From Streptomyces sp. SID8352 (GTDB lineage Bacteria > Actinomycetota > Actinomycetes > Streptomycetales > Streptomycetaceae), in the NCBI RefSeq assembly GCF_009862265.1, contig NZ_WWGX01000043.1:58276-122275 (forward strand): 64,000 nucleotides of DNA, written 5' to 3'. This document shows, piece after piece, positions 27,405 through 36,183 of this stretch. The notes under the pieces are model-generated. The model did not search any database and was not told the origin of the DNA. It saw only the letters and a list, made by a program, of their open reading frames with translations. Every line of letters begins with the position of its first letter. Position 1 is the stretch's first letter. The translations under genes and the position numbers were made by a program.

Positions 27405-28660
27405 ACCGACCCGGCCCGGCCGCAGGACCTGGGTGAACAGGACGGTGCCGTCCTGTTCGCGCGCCCGCACCGCCAACTCCCCGCTCTCACCGCCGATCCG
27501 TACCTCGCCGGAGGACTGGTGGCCGTCCGAGGGCGGGACGTCGGCCGCGGCGGGCGCCTTGACGAACACCCGCTCCGGCCCGAAAGTGCCGTCCAGCGCG
27601 CTCGCCGGGAACGCGCCCGCGTTCAGCGGCCCGGTGACGAACTCCAAGAAGGGCTCGAAGTCGGTGAAGGCCGCGCGAGACGGCTGATAATGCTGCGCCG
27701 AGGTGTGGTGCACGTCCGTCGTCAGCCACACCGTGCCCGTGATCCGCCGGCGCTCGATGAACCGCAGCAACTCCGCGATCTGCGGCTCCCGCCCCAGCGG
27801 CGCCCCCGGATCACCCTGGGCGACCGCCTCCACGTGCGCCCCGCCCTCTGCGGCGTCGGGCACCACCGGGCCGAGCGGCAGATCCGCCGCGATCACCTTC
27901 CACACGGCCCGCGACCGTGACAACCCGGCCTTCGGCCATTGCGGTTGCTCGCGTCCCAGGATGCCCTGCGGATCGGTCCGCCGGTCGCCCGGCGAGGTGG
28001 CGTTGCGGTAGGTGCACATGTCCAGGACGAAGACGTCCGGCAACGGCGCCCGGCGCAGCACCCGGTACATCCGCCCCTGACGCGCGCCGGAGCGGAGCCC
28101 CGGGAGCGGGAAGTACTCCCCGAACGCCCGCCGGACCCGGGACCCCAGCAGATCCACGCTCCTGACCGTGCAGCGGTCGTCCGTGTCGGCGATCCGCCGG
28201 CCCGGGTACCAGTTGTTCCGCATCTCGTGGTCGTCCCACTGGACGATCGACGGCACCTGGGCGTTGAAGGCCCTCAGACGAGTGTCCAGCAGGTTGTGGC
28301 GGAAGGCGCCGCGGTACTCGTCCGGGGTCTCGGCGACCTCGGACTTCTCCTCGGTGGTGATGTTCCGCCGGACGCCGCCGCCGGGCAGCGCCTGTGTCGC
28401 CGTGAACGGGCCGTCGGCGTACACGGTGTCGCCGCTGAACGGGAAGAAGTCCGGGTCCGGCGCGTGCATCGACGCGAAGATGCGGTATCCGCCGTGGTCC
28501 GGGCTGATGCCCCGGCCCTGCCCGGCCGGATCGCCGGACCACACGAAAAGCACCCCGTCGCGCCGCCGCGGCAAGGGCGCGAGCGGCGGCGGGAACGTCA
28601 CCGCGGAACCGGGCCCGGTGGTGGGCGCCGACGATGGTGCGCGTCGTGCTCGTGGCGCTC
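27405..28660 (-). pseudogene. decayed PhoD-like alkaline phosphatase
   Basis: The minus-strand frame keeps the core of a PhoD-family phosphodiesterase: FSGDTVYADGP, VQWDDHEMRNNWYPG, TDVHHTSAQHYQPS, and AFTDFEPFLEFVTGPLNAG to LFTQVLRPGRVG. About 170 expected N-terminal residues, including the Tat signal and PhoD_N domain, are absent. The reading frame shifts near the 5' end (28560-28640). The normal stop after PGRVG is lost, so the frame runs through the next promoter into the GNAT gene. Unusual substitutions (LDMCTYRN, DVHHTSA, REQPQW) at normally invariant positions also indicate decay. It begins directly after the MarR gene, as if an internal deletion joined them. Confidence 0.8.
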
Positions 28661-28661
28661 G

Positions 28662-29234
28662 TCATGCGGGGGTGGTTTCTCCGTCGGCGGTGAGGTGGGT
28701 GGTGATGCGCTGCTGGTTCTGGACGAGACGCAGGCAGAGGTGGCGGAGCTGGTGGAGTTCGGTGTCGGTGAATCCGTCGAACAGCGCCGCCATCGCCTTC
28801 TGCGTCGGTGTCCGGAAGTCGTTCAGCCACGCCAGGCCGGCGGGGGTGATGCGGGCGACGACGGACCTGCGGTCCTCGGGGTCGGGGGCGCGCCGTACGA
28901 GTCCCTGGCATTCGAGCGTGTCGACCAGGCCGGTGGCGTTGCGGGCGGTCATGCCACCGGAGCGCGCGAGGTCGCCGGGACGCGCGCCGGCCGCCCCGAG
29001 AGCGCGCAGCCGGATCAGGACGTCGACGGCTCCGGCGCTGAGTCCCCGGCCTTCCGAGCCATGGGCGCGGAGCCGCTCGACGGACCGGTGCGCGGCACGC
29101 GCGGCGGCCGCCGCCTCCAGACGGAGAGTGTCGTCTCCTGCCGTGAACTCGGCCATCGATGCGCGGGCTTGGGAATCATGGAGCAGTCCGTCCGCGTCAC
29201 GGACGAGCTCAACGGAATTAGTTACGTGCTTCAT
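28662..29234 (-). CDS. MarR family transcriptional regulator
   Basis: 190 residues from ATG 29234. The winged-helix core is visible: LSAGAVDVLIRLRALGAAG, RPGDLARSGGMTARNATGLVDTLECQGLVRRAPDPEDRRSVVARITPAG, where the wing carries the DRR sequence typical of MarR proteins. A helical dimerisation arm closes the C-terminus. The start region overlaps a perfect short palindrome, suggesting autorepression. No intact target gene is adjacent: the next gene downstream is the phoD-like relic, which it may once have controlled. Confidence 0.9.
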   Translation of the reverse strand: MKHVTNSVELVRDADGLLHDSQARASMAEFTAGDDTLRLEAAAAARAAHRSVERLRAHGSEGRGLSAGAVDVLIRLRALGAAGARPGDLARSGGMTARNATGLVDTLECQGLVRRAPDPEDRRSVVARITPAGLAWLNDFRTPTQKAMAALFDGFTDTELHQLRHLCLRLVQNQQRITTHLTADGETTPA

Positions 29235-29241
29235 AATGAAG
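29229..29241. promoter_or_regulatory. palindrome overlapping the marR start codon
   Basis: CTTCATAATGAAG is a perfect inverted repeat (six-base arms around one A) that includes the marR ATG. AT-rich palindromes of this kind at the start are typical MarR autoregulatory operators. The flanks (GTTAC upstream, GTAAT downstream) extend the symmetry imperfectly. Confidence 0.5.
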
Positions 29242-29606
29242 TAATACCGAGTCTCTTGGGTCCGGGTCAAGAGGGAAGATGTACTCGGGGATGGTGTCCG
29301 GGGGCGGAGCCCGTCCTCGGGTGGCCGACGCCTTCCCCGGTCGGGGCAAGAGGAAGCCGGCCCGGAGGGCAACGGTGCACATGGGCGCGGCTGTCGGGGG
29401 TGTGCTTGCTTGCGCGTGCCGTCCCGCCCTGCCGCCTGCCTCCCCGGGGGTTGGGCGAATCGTTGTGACGGGGCGTGGCCCGGATGGTGCGCCGGGCAGC
29501 GGCGGCCCGGCGCGTGCGCGGGGGCGGAGCCGGGTCGCCGGAGCCGGACGGCGCGAGGCCGGGAGGGGGAGAGCGTCCGGTCGGCCCCGGCGGGCCGCGC
29601 CTTCCG
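29242..29606. other. 365-base gap, no gene supported
   Basis: A plus-strand frame from 29279 is Arg/Gly/Pro-rich without motifs. The left end contains the marR promoter; nothing else is identifiable. Confidence 0.4.
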
Positions 29607-31175
29607 TCAGGCGTCCCCGTCGCGCACGGCCCGCGCCATCTCCCGTACTCCCGAGCGGATGAGTGCCGGGGACCGGTGCGCGTACCCCAGCACCAGCCGC
29701 GTCCGCCCGTCGGAGCCGCCCGGGTCGTTGGAGCGGCCGGGGGCTCGCGCTCCGGCCGAGTCCGGGTGGGCGTACGACGACAGCGGGCGGACCGCGATCC
29801 CGGCGGCGGCAGCCCGCGTCAGGAACCGCCCCTCGGGGCCCCAGCGCTCGGGAAACGTCGCGATGGCGTGCAGCCCCGCGGCGATCCCGGAGACCTCCGT
29901 GCCGGGGAAGTGCTCCTCCAGCGCCCCGGCGAGCGCGTCGCGCCGCTCCCGGTAGGCGCGCTTGCAGCGGCGCAACTGCCGGTCGTAGTCCCCGCGTTCC
30001 ACGAACCGTGCGAACACCGCCTGGTCCAGCGAGGGATGACCGAGGTCCATGGTCCGCTTGCGTTCCACGACGGCCTCCGCCAGCGAATCCGGCACCAGCA
30101 GCCAGCCGAGACGCAGGCCGGGTGCCAGGGACTTGCTGACCGAACCGGTGTAGGCGACGTGCTCCGGGTCGAGCCCTTGGAGGGCGCCCACCGGGGAACG
30201 GTCGTAGCGGAAGTCGCCGTCGTAGTCGTCCTCCAGCACGACGCCGTCCACCGACCGTGCCCAGTCGAGGAGTTGGGCCCGGCGCCGGGCGGAGTAGGCG
30301 ATGCCGGTGGGAAACTGGTGGGCGGGTGTCGTCACCACGGCCCGTACCCCCGAGTCCAGCAGCGGGCCGAGGGCGAGTCCCTCCGCGTCCAGCGGCAGCG
30401 GCATGGCGCGCACCCCCGCCGCCGCGTAGAGCGAGACGTGCTGCGGGCTGCCGGGGTCCTCCACCCCGACGACGGTCGTGCCTCGCCCGTACAGCACGCT
30501 GCCGAGCAGGGCCGACGCCTGGGCCACCCCGGACACCACCACGACGCGCTCCGGATCCGCCACCACGCCCCGGCGCCGCGAGAGGAGCCCGGCCAGGGCC
30601 GTGCGCAGCCGGGGCAGCCCCCGGGGGTCGGGATAGCCGAGGTCGTCGTGCGGCAGCTCCGCCAGCACGTCGCGCTGCGCCGCGACCCACGCCGAACGGG
30701 GGAACAGCGACAGGTCCGGGGTCCCCGGCACGAAGTCGCCCGCGGTGCCCGGGGTGCGCGGGGCGAGGTCACGCACCGGGGGCGGTGCGGCGGCGCGTAC
30801 CGCGTCACCCACCCACGTACCGGCACCCCGCCCACTGCGCAGATACCCCTCGGCGGTCAACTGCTCGTACGCCTCCGTCACCAGTCCGCGAGAGACGCCC
30901 AGGTCGGCGGCGAGATCCCGGCTGGACGGCAGCCGGGTGCCGGACGCCAGCCGGCCCGCGCGCACCGCCTCCCGCAGCGCCTCCCTGAGCGCGCGGCCCC
31001 GCGAGCGCGCGGGCGCGGAGGCGGCGGGCAGCAGCAGTTCCCAGGCGGGCGCGGGTCCGGGGTGAGGCGCGGCAGCCGTCGGTGCCGGGCGCGTCATCGG
31101 CGCCGGGGGCGCCGGGGGTGCTGAAGGTGCCGGAGGCTGTTCGGGAGCGCGCGGCTCGTCCGGGTCCGGCATCAT
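29607..31175 (-). CDS. MocR/PdxR-type regulator: GntR DNA-binding domain fused to aminotransferase fold
   Basis: About 522 residues from the ATG at 31175 (later starts possible because the first 35 residues are Pro/Ala-rich). Residues about 55-115 form a GntR winged helix (LREALREAVRAGRLASGTRLPSSRDLAADLGVSRG ... AYEQLTAEGYL). The rest is a fold-type I aminotransferase domain with VSGVAQASALLGSVLYG, TTPAHQFPTG, VLEDDYDGDFRYDR, the PLP-lysine segment YTGSVSKSLAPGLRLGWL and the final Arg region TRLVLGYAH. MocR proteins use PLP or PLP adducts as effectors and often control vitamin B6 or amino-acid genes. No divergent target is seen: the neighbouring gene is a hydrolase on the same strand. Confidence 0.92.
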   Translation of the reverse strand: MMPDPDEPRAPEQPPAPSAPPAPPAPMTRPAPTAAAPHPGPAPAWELLLPAASAPARSRGRALREALREAVRAGRLASGTRLPSSRDLAADLGVSRGLVTEAYEQLTAEGYLRSGRGAGTWVGDAVRAAAPPPVRDLAPRTPGTAGDFVPGTPDLSLFPRSAWVAAQRDVLAELPHDDLGYPDPRGLPRLRTALAGLLSRRRGVVADPERVVVVSGVAQASALLGSVLYGRGTTVVGVEDPGSPQHVSLYAAAGVRAMPLPLDAEGLALGPLLDSGVRAVVTTPAHQFPTGIAYSARRRAQLLDWARSVDGVVLEDDYDGDFRYDRSPVGALQGLDPEHVAYTGSVSKSLAPGLRLGWLLVPDSLAEAVVERKRTMDLGHPSLDQAVFARFVERGDYDRQLRRCKRAYRERRDALAGALEEHFPGTEVSGIAAGLHAIATFPERWGPEGRFLTRAAAAGIAVRPLSSYAHPDSAGARAPGRSNDPGGSDGRTRLVLGYAHRSPALIRSGVREMARAVRDGDA

Positions 31176-31432
31176 CCGCGAGGTCCCCCGAAGTTCGGAG
31201 CGGCACGATTCCACCGCCCCACCCTAGAGACCCGGAGCGGAGCCGGGCCTCCGGCCGGGTGGTGGAAGCCTGCCGGGGGTGGCGGGGCCGCCGTCCGGCG
31301 GGTCCTGCGGCCCCGGTCCGGGCCGGGTTCCGGGGCGGGCGCCGCGTCGTGGACCGCGTGGACATCCCCGTCCGTCCCCTCGCGCGGGCCCGCGCCGCGG
31401 TCAAGACCCCGACGCTCTCTCCCCGGTCGCCC

Positions 31433-32323
31433 CTACGGGGCTCCGGCCGCACGGAGCGCGCCGTCCGCCGGGGCTCCGGCGTCCTGTGCCCGGCTGCCGT
31501 CCAGGATGACGCGGGAGACCAGCGCCGGGTCGTCGCTCATCGGGACATGGCCGCAGCCGGGCAGCCGCACCAGCCGGGCGAGCGGCATGATCCGCTTGGC
31601 GCGCACCCCCTGTCGGGGCGGCAGCACCCGGTCCCGGGCGCCCCACGCCACCGTGACCGGAACGTCCCGCACGTCGTCGGTGAACAGTGTGTGCCGCCCC
31701 GCCCGCAGCGTCTCGAAGAACCCCTCGGTGTGGGCCAGCGCCAGCGTGTCCGCCACCACCGCGTCGGCGGAACGGCGGCCCGGCCGGGCGTGGACGGTGG
31801 AGGTGAGGACCACGCGCCCGGCCACCGTCCGGGACAGCCTCTCGACCAGGGGGAGGGGCACCCGCTCGGCGATCCTCCGCATCCCGGTCAGGAGGCCCGC
31901 TGCGTAGCGCCACTCGGCGGGTGTCCAGAATCCGCCCGGGGACAGGGCCGTGACGGACCGGGCGGCACCGTCCCGGCCGAGTGTCAGGGCCAGCAGCCCG
32001 CCCAGTGAATTGCCGGCCACATGCGGGCGGTCCAGTTCCAGCGCCTCGCAGAACGCCCGGAGCACCGCGACCGTCGTCGGCAGGTCGTACGGCAGCCCGT
32101 GGGGCAGGGCGGGCGACCCGCCGCATCCCGGCAGGTCAACCGCGATCACTTCGCGCTCGGTGGCGAGGATGTCGGCCACCGGGTCCCACGCCTGGCGGTG
32201 GTGGCCTATGCCGTGCAGCAGGAGCAGCGGCTCACCGGCGCCACGGCGGGTGTACGCCAGTGCGACGTCGCGCGGGCCGTGTCGGGTCGGAACCACGAAC
32301 GAAACAGTGGTGGAATAGGGCAT
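31433..32323 (-). CDS. alpha/beta hydrolase
   Basis: 296 residues. It has the alpha/beta-hydrolase core: oxyanion HGIGHHRQAW, GNSLGG nucleophile elbow (Ser in GxSxGG), the Asp in TVAWGARDRVLPP, and the catalytic His in LPGCGHVPMSDDP. All three catalytic residues are present. A lid of about 60 residues sits between the elbow and the Asp. It resembles C-C-bond hydrolase or haloperoxidase-type enzymes; substrate unknown. The ATG is at 32323, 62 bases from the palindrome at 32385 and divergent from the GntR gene. Confidence 0.87.
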   Translation of the reverse strand: MPYSTTVSFVVPTRHGPRDVALAYTRRGAGEPLLLLHGIGHHRQAWDPVADILATEREVIAVDLPGCGGSPALPHGLPYDLPTTVAVLRAFCEALELDRPHVAGNSLGGLLALTLGRDGAARSVTALSPGGFWTPAEWRYAAGLLTGMRRIAERVPLPLVERLSRTVAGRVVLTSTVHARPGRRSADAVVADTLALAHTEGFFETLRAGRHTLFTDDVRDVPVTVAWGARDRVLPPRQGVRAKRIMPLARLVRLPGCGHVPMSDDPALVSRVILDGSRAQDAGAPADGALRAAGAP

Positions 32324-32384
32324 GGCGCTCCTTGCCGGTACGCGCTGACGCTGACGACTGCTGTGCGGAACAGGGTGTCAGCAG

Positions 32385-32404
32385 GGGCTACCGATCGGTA
32401 GCCC
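32385..32404. promoter_or_regulatory. perfect 20-base palindrome upstream of the hydrolase gene
   Basis: GGGCTACCGATCGGTAGCCC is self-complementary over its full length. The inner TACCGATCGGTA has the look of a TetR-family operator. It lies 62 bases upstream of the hydrolase start in the divergent region. The cognate regulator is not in the immediate neighbourhood. Confidence 0.6.
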
Positions 32405-32525
32405 TCATGTCCCGCGTCACCGGTTCCGGGGGCCCGTTCGGGATGGTGACACCCGGGCGGCCCCGTGCGAACAGCCCGTGAACGCTTCATCGCATGGCGC
32501 CGATATGGAGCCGAACCGGTCCAGG

Positions 32526-32541
32526 ATTGGTCTTGACCAAG
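32526..32541. promoter_or_regulatory. DasR-type (dre-like) GntR operator
   Basis: ATTGGTCTTGACCAAG contains TTGGTC-TT-GACCAA, differing in one core base from the known dre consensus TGGTCTAGACCA bound by DasR. It is 97 bases upstream of a GntR/HutC-family gene start. The site could be autoregulatory or could place the gene under DasR. Confidence 0.65.
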
Positions 32542-32594
32542 GGTGTGGTGCGCTTTATCGTCGCAGATAAGTGCAACAACCTTTAATAAAGAAG

Positions 32595-32611
32595 GGCGCC
32601 AAATGGGCGCC
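32595..32611 (+). promoter_or_regulatory. small hairpin in the gntR leader
   Basis: GGCGCC-AAATG-GGCGCC forms a 6-bp stem 10 bases before the GGAGG that precedes the GTG start at 32638. An AT-rich stretch just upstream (CTTTAATAAAG) makes this a conspicuous leader. It might modulate translation or simply stabilise the 5' end. Confidence 0.35.
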
Positions 32612-32637
32612 GAAGCAGGGCGATTGCGGAGGACAGG

Positions 32638-33399
32638 GTGGGGACCACGCAGTTGGAAGCGGTCGCGGAGCCGAAGTACTGGCATCTGCGAACCGTGCTG
32701 ACAGAGGCACTGGAGTCGGAGTTCTCGGTGGGCGAGATCCTGCCCAACGAACGCGACCTCGCCGCACGCTACGGTGTCGCTCGCGCCACCCTCCGCCAGG
32801 CCCTGGAGCAGCTCGAACTAGAGGGCAGGCTCCAGCGCCGCCGCGGTGTCGGCACGACCGTCGCCCCGCCGCGCGTGGGCGTGGCGGTCGGCAGCGAGCA
32901 GCACGCCTGGCCGGGCATGCCCGGTGACGGCTGGGAACCGGCGGACTCCGAGCTCGCGGTGCCGCCCGCCCACGTCGCCGCCGCGCTGGACATCGACGGG
33001 AGCGCGCTCGTCCACACCGTCCGCCGCTTCCGGGTCTCGCACGGCCAGCCCGTCGCGGTGGAGGTGCTGTACATCCCGTCGCCGTCCGTGCCCGAGCTCT
33101 CGGCCATCGACGCGCCGTCCGGACCGGTCCGCGCCCGGGCCGTCCTGCGCGAACTGCACCGCCTGGCCCTGGAACGCCAGGAGAACGCGGTCGAGTTGGG
33201 CTCCGCCGGCGCCGATGACGCGAAGGCCCTGGACCGGCTGCCGGGTGCGCCCGTCCTCATGGTCACCACCCGGTACCTGACCGCCGGCCGCACCGCCGCA
33301 CTCTCCGTCGCCACCTACCGTGCCGACACCTGCCGGCTGACCTTCGGGGAGTCGGGCGGCCTGGAGATCCACCACGGCCCGGAGGCCCGCGCGTCCTGA
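32638..33399 (+). CDS. GntR family (HutC subfamily) transcriptional regulator
   Basis: 253 residues from GTG 32638 with GCGGAGG upstream. The winged HTH covers about residues 12-78: PKYWHLRTVLTEALESEFSVG, NERDLAARYGVARATLRQALEQLELEGRLQRRRGVGT. The UTRA ligand domain follows, with HTVRRFRVSHGQPVAVEVLYIP, LDRLPGAPVLMVTTRYLT and SVATYRADTCRLTF. It resembles DasR in layout, and the dre-like palindrome upstream fits a DasR-class DNA recognition helix; sequence elsewhere differs too much to call it dasR. A sugar-phosphate effector is plausible. The 3' end is partly duplicated downstream. Confidence 0.92.
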   Translation: MGTTQLEAVAEPKYWHLRTVLTEALESEFSVGEILPNERDLAARYGVARATLRQALEQLELEGRLQRRRGVGTTVAPPRVGVAVGSEQHAWPGMPGDGWEPADSELAVPPAHVAAALDIDGSALVHTVRRFRVSHGQPVAVEVLYIPSPSVPELSAIDAPSGPVRARAVLRELHRLALERQENAVELGSAGADDAKALDRLPGAPVLMVTTRYLTAGRTAALSVATYRADTCRLTFGESGGLEIHHGPEARAS

Positions 33400-33501
33400 G
33401 CTCGCGCGGACCGACACCCGCCCGGATTGGCCCCTCGGGGAATCGCACGGCCCGGAGAACACCACGGCCCACGTCCACGCGTCCTGAGCTCGCGCGGACC
33501 G
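33325..33501 (+). repeat. degenerate tandem duplication of the 3' end of the gntR gene
   Basis: 33325-33412 (last 25 codons, stop and 13 further bases) is repeated as 33413-33501. Both begin GACACC, share CTCGGGGA/TTCGGGGA and CACCACGGCCC, and end in the identical 20 bases GCGTCCTGAGCTCGCGCGGA plus CCG. Roughly two thirds of positions match. The second copy is not translated because the gene stops at 33399. Confidence 0.7.
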
Positions 33502-34927
33502 CTCGGCCCGGCAGCCCTCCGGCTCCCTCGACCCACCCGGCTCCCGGCTCCGGAACCCCGGGGCCGGGGAAGAGCCCGACCGGTCCGGTGACCGGCCCCG
33601 GCACGTACGTCATTTCGTACTCCGGCTTGGCGTACTCCCGGCCCTTGTGCGGGGGCATCCCTCCTCCGAGGGGTGCCCCGCACGCATGTGCCGGGTGCCC
33701 CACACGTGTTTCGCCCGCTGCCGGACCTGCTCCGTCTTCCTCCACCGCTCGGCGCGTTCCCCCTGCCGTGCCCGTCGTCCCTTGGCGCAGGTCGGTGCCG
33801 TCCTGCCTCGGCGGCTCCCTCCGTACGTACCGGCCGCGTCCGTGCGGGAAGGGGCGGGGGAGCCTGGGTAGGCGGGTAGGCGGGCGACTGGGCGAGTGGG
33901 ACGACGGCGCGTGCTGCCGTCAGCTCCGGGCCCCCGTCTTCTCTCGGTGGCCCACACATGCCTGTCGGGGCGCCCTACGCCGGTCTCCTCCCCGGGTGGC
34001 CGCTCCGGCCGGGCGAGAATGCGGGTGAGAGCAGCGAGGTGCCGGACGTTCGCTCCGGCCCCTGCGATTCCCCTGCGCTTCCCCTGGGTGGCCCCCGCAG
34101 AGCCCGGCAGGGGCCCCTGAGCCGTTCCGCCCGCACCGTTGGTGTTCGGGGGCCGGGGATGCTCCACGGCGGCTCCGTGGCCCTTCTGCGCGATTCCTGA
34201 ACAGACCCCGGTTCGGCCCGTGACCACCGCCGCGCCGTGCGCTGTCCCGCCTCATCCCGGCAGGGGTGCCGTGGCGTACTTCCCTCCGCGCCGACGGCGT
34301 CTCGACCGGTGCCGCCCCGTGGAGCCAGGGATCGCTCTCGGCTCCCGAACCGAACCGGCGCATCAACCATCCCCGCACCGGCTCCGCACCACCCCCCGCA
34401 CCGGCCTGCTTCGCTCCTGGGCCGAGGCGCGCCGGGTCCGGAACCAGTCGAGCGTCCGCTCCCGGAGGGAGGCCACTCAGGCCGTGCGGCTCGGCTCCGC
34501 GTGGGCGGGGACCGGGAGAGGGCCGGTGGAGCGGCCGTGACCGGCCCCGGCGTGGTGCCATGGCCAAGTTGCCACCCATACCCTGCACGGTCCTACCAGT
34601 ACCCATGCCGGGCCTGAGGTCCTGTGTCACCCCCCCGAAGCGGGACTCGCGATGCCTGGGCCAAGCCGCGCACCAGTCCCCTCACGGGTGGGGGCCGCCC
34701 CCGTCGCGGACCGGCGGCCTCTCGACACCCACACGACCCCATCCCGACCGGACATGGCTCCGTCTCGGTAACCGTCCCGCCGTGGTCCCGTCGCAGCTCG
34801 GCGCAGGTGCCGTGTCGCCGGCGAGATGAGTGGCGAGCGGCGTGCACCGGGCCACCGGCCCGGCAGCGCTGCCGGGCCTGGCAGCGGTGTCGGGCCGGCA
34901 CACCGCCTCGGCTCCGGCGCCCGTCGC
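33502..34927. other. 1.4-kb stretch without a supported gene
   Basis: Several frames of 130-240 codons exist on both strands, but they are rich in Arg/Pro/Gly/Ser, have no motif, and overlap each other. GC content looks somewhat lower and more even by codon position than in neighbouring genes. It separates the GntR and ROK regulators. I see no tRNA, no clear terminator and no IS remnant. Confidence 0.5.
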
Positions 34928-36082
34928 TCAGCGCCGGGCCGTCGCTCCTCCCACCGCGAACAACTGCTCCTCGACATGGTCCAGGGCCAGCCGCAGCGCC
35001 CCGGTCGCCACCGCCGCCTCCCCGAGCATCGACAGGGTGACCCGTGGCGGACGCAGGCAGAAACGCGCCAGCTCCTCCCGCAACGGCCCCAGTACTCCGT
35101 CCAGACCCGCTGCCCAGCCGCCCACGACGACCAGCTCGGGGTCGAGTGCCAGCACCAGCGCCGCCACATCGTGCACCAGACGCTGCAGGAAGCGCTCCAC
35201 GGCCGCCTGAGCCCTCTGGTCGCCCCCACGGGCGTCCTTGAACACCTGGGCCACCGCCTGCTCGTCCAGCGGATGGAGCGGCTCGTCCGTGGTGGACAGC
35301 AGTGTCTCCGGCGTCACCCCCCGTCCCAGCAGGTGCAGCGCCCCGATCTCGCCGGCCGCCCCGCCGTACCCCCGGTGCAGCCGTCCGCCGATCAGCGCCC
35401 CGGCGCCCGGACTCAGCCCGGCCAGCACGAACACCACGTCGTTGGACTCGGTGGCCGCGCCCTTCCAGTGCTCGGCGACCGCCGCCGCGTTGGCGTCGTT
35501 CTCCACCAGCACCGGGCACTTGAAGGAACGGCTCAGCCGCTCACCCAAGGGCAGCCCCGACCACTCGGGCAGCGCGGTGCTCAACCGCACCATGCCGTCC
35601 GCCTCGACGATGCCGGGCGTCGCCGCCCCCACCGCGCGCAACGAACCCCTCGGCACACCCGCCCGGCGCAGCAGCTCCGCGACCGCCGTGCGCAGCCGCT
35701 CCAGCCGCTCGTCGGCCGTGGCCGTCACATCGACCTCCTTGGCCTGCGCGCCGATCACCCGCCCGTCCAGCCCGGACAGCAGCGCGGCCACCCGGTGCGG
35801 GCCGATCTCCAGACCCAGCAGATGCCCCGCCTCCGCCCGGAAGCGGAACCGTCGCGCGGGCCGTCCCTGCCTCCGGGCCGTGCCCTCGTCGGGCGCCGTC
35901 TCCACCACGAGGCCGGATTCGATCAGCCCCTCGACGACCCCCTCGACGGTCGGCCGCGACAGACCCGTCACCCGGGTGATCTCGGTGAGCGTCGCACAGT
36001 CCGTGGTCCGCAAGGCGTGCAGCACCACGGCGGAATTGATCCTTCGCAGCAACGACGGATCTCCGCCGGTCAGCCCTCCCAA
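34928..36082 (-). CDS. ROK family transcriptional regulator (Rok7B7-like)
   Basis: 384 residues from a TTG at 36082, chosen because GGGAGGA stands 8 bases upstream and conserved sequence (GGLTGGDPSLLRRINSAVVL) begins there. The winged HTH has TEITRVTGLSRPTVEGVVEGL. The ROK domain shows LGLEIGPHRVAALLSGLDGRV, VGAATPGIVEADG, VENDANAAAVAEHW, GAGALIGGRLHRGYGGAAGEIGALHLLG and LALDPELVVVGGWAAGL. The usual CxCGxxGC zinc motif of ROK kinases and repressors is absent after GEIGALHLLG. It closely resembles what I recall of Streptomyces Rok7B7, which links carbon use to development and antibiotic production. The sugar effector cannot be assigned. Confidence 0.9.
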   Translation of the reverse strand: MGGLTGGDPSLLRRINSAVVLHALRTTDCATLTEITRVTGLSRPTVEGVVEGLIESGLVVETAPDEGTARRQGRPARRFRFRAEAGHLLGLEIGPHRVAALLSGLDGRVIGAQAKEVDVTATADERLERLRTAVAELLRRAGVPRGSLRAVGAATPGIVEADGMVRLSTALPEWSGLPLGERLSRSFKCPVLVENDANAAAVAEHWKGAATESNDVVFVLAGLSPGAGALIGGRLHRGYGGAAGEIGALHLLGRGVTPETLLSTTDEPLHPLDEQAVAQVFKDARGGDQRAQAAVERFLQRLVHDVAALVLALDPELVVVGGWAAGLDGVLGPLREELARFCLRPPRVTLSMLGEAAVATGALRLALDHVEEQLFAVGGATARR

Positions 36083-36183
36083 CGTCCGTCCTCCCAGCTC
36101 GTGCGCGTGTTGGCCGGATGGTACTCGTCCCGCACCACCCCGGCGAGTGCCGGACCGGCCGTGCTGCGGGTACCCCGCCTGCC

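Noticed and set aside
25599..28601. A single 1000-residue phosphatase-acetyltransferase fusion protein
   Set aside because: The join is a lost stop plus a normal-looking 135-base promoter gap, and the phosphatase half is truncated and mutated, so decay with read-through is the simpler reading.
32638..33399. Calling the GntR gene dasR
   Set aside because: The layout and operator are similar, but the sequence outside the HTH differs clearly from what I know of DasR.
33920..34630. 236-codon minus-strand frame as a gene
   Set aside because: No motif, Arg/Gly/Pro-rich, overlapped by equally long frames on the other strand, and no convincing ribosome binding site.
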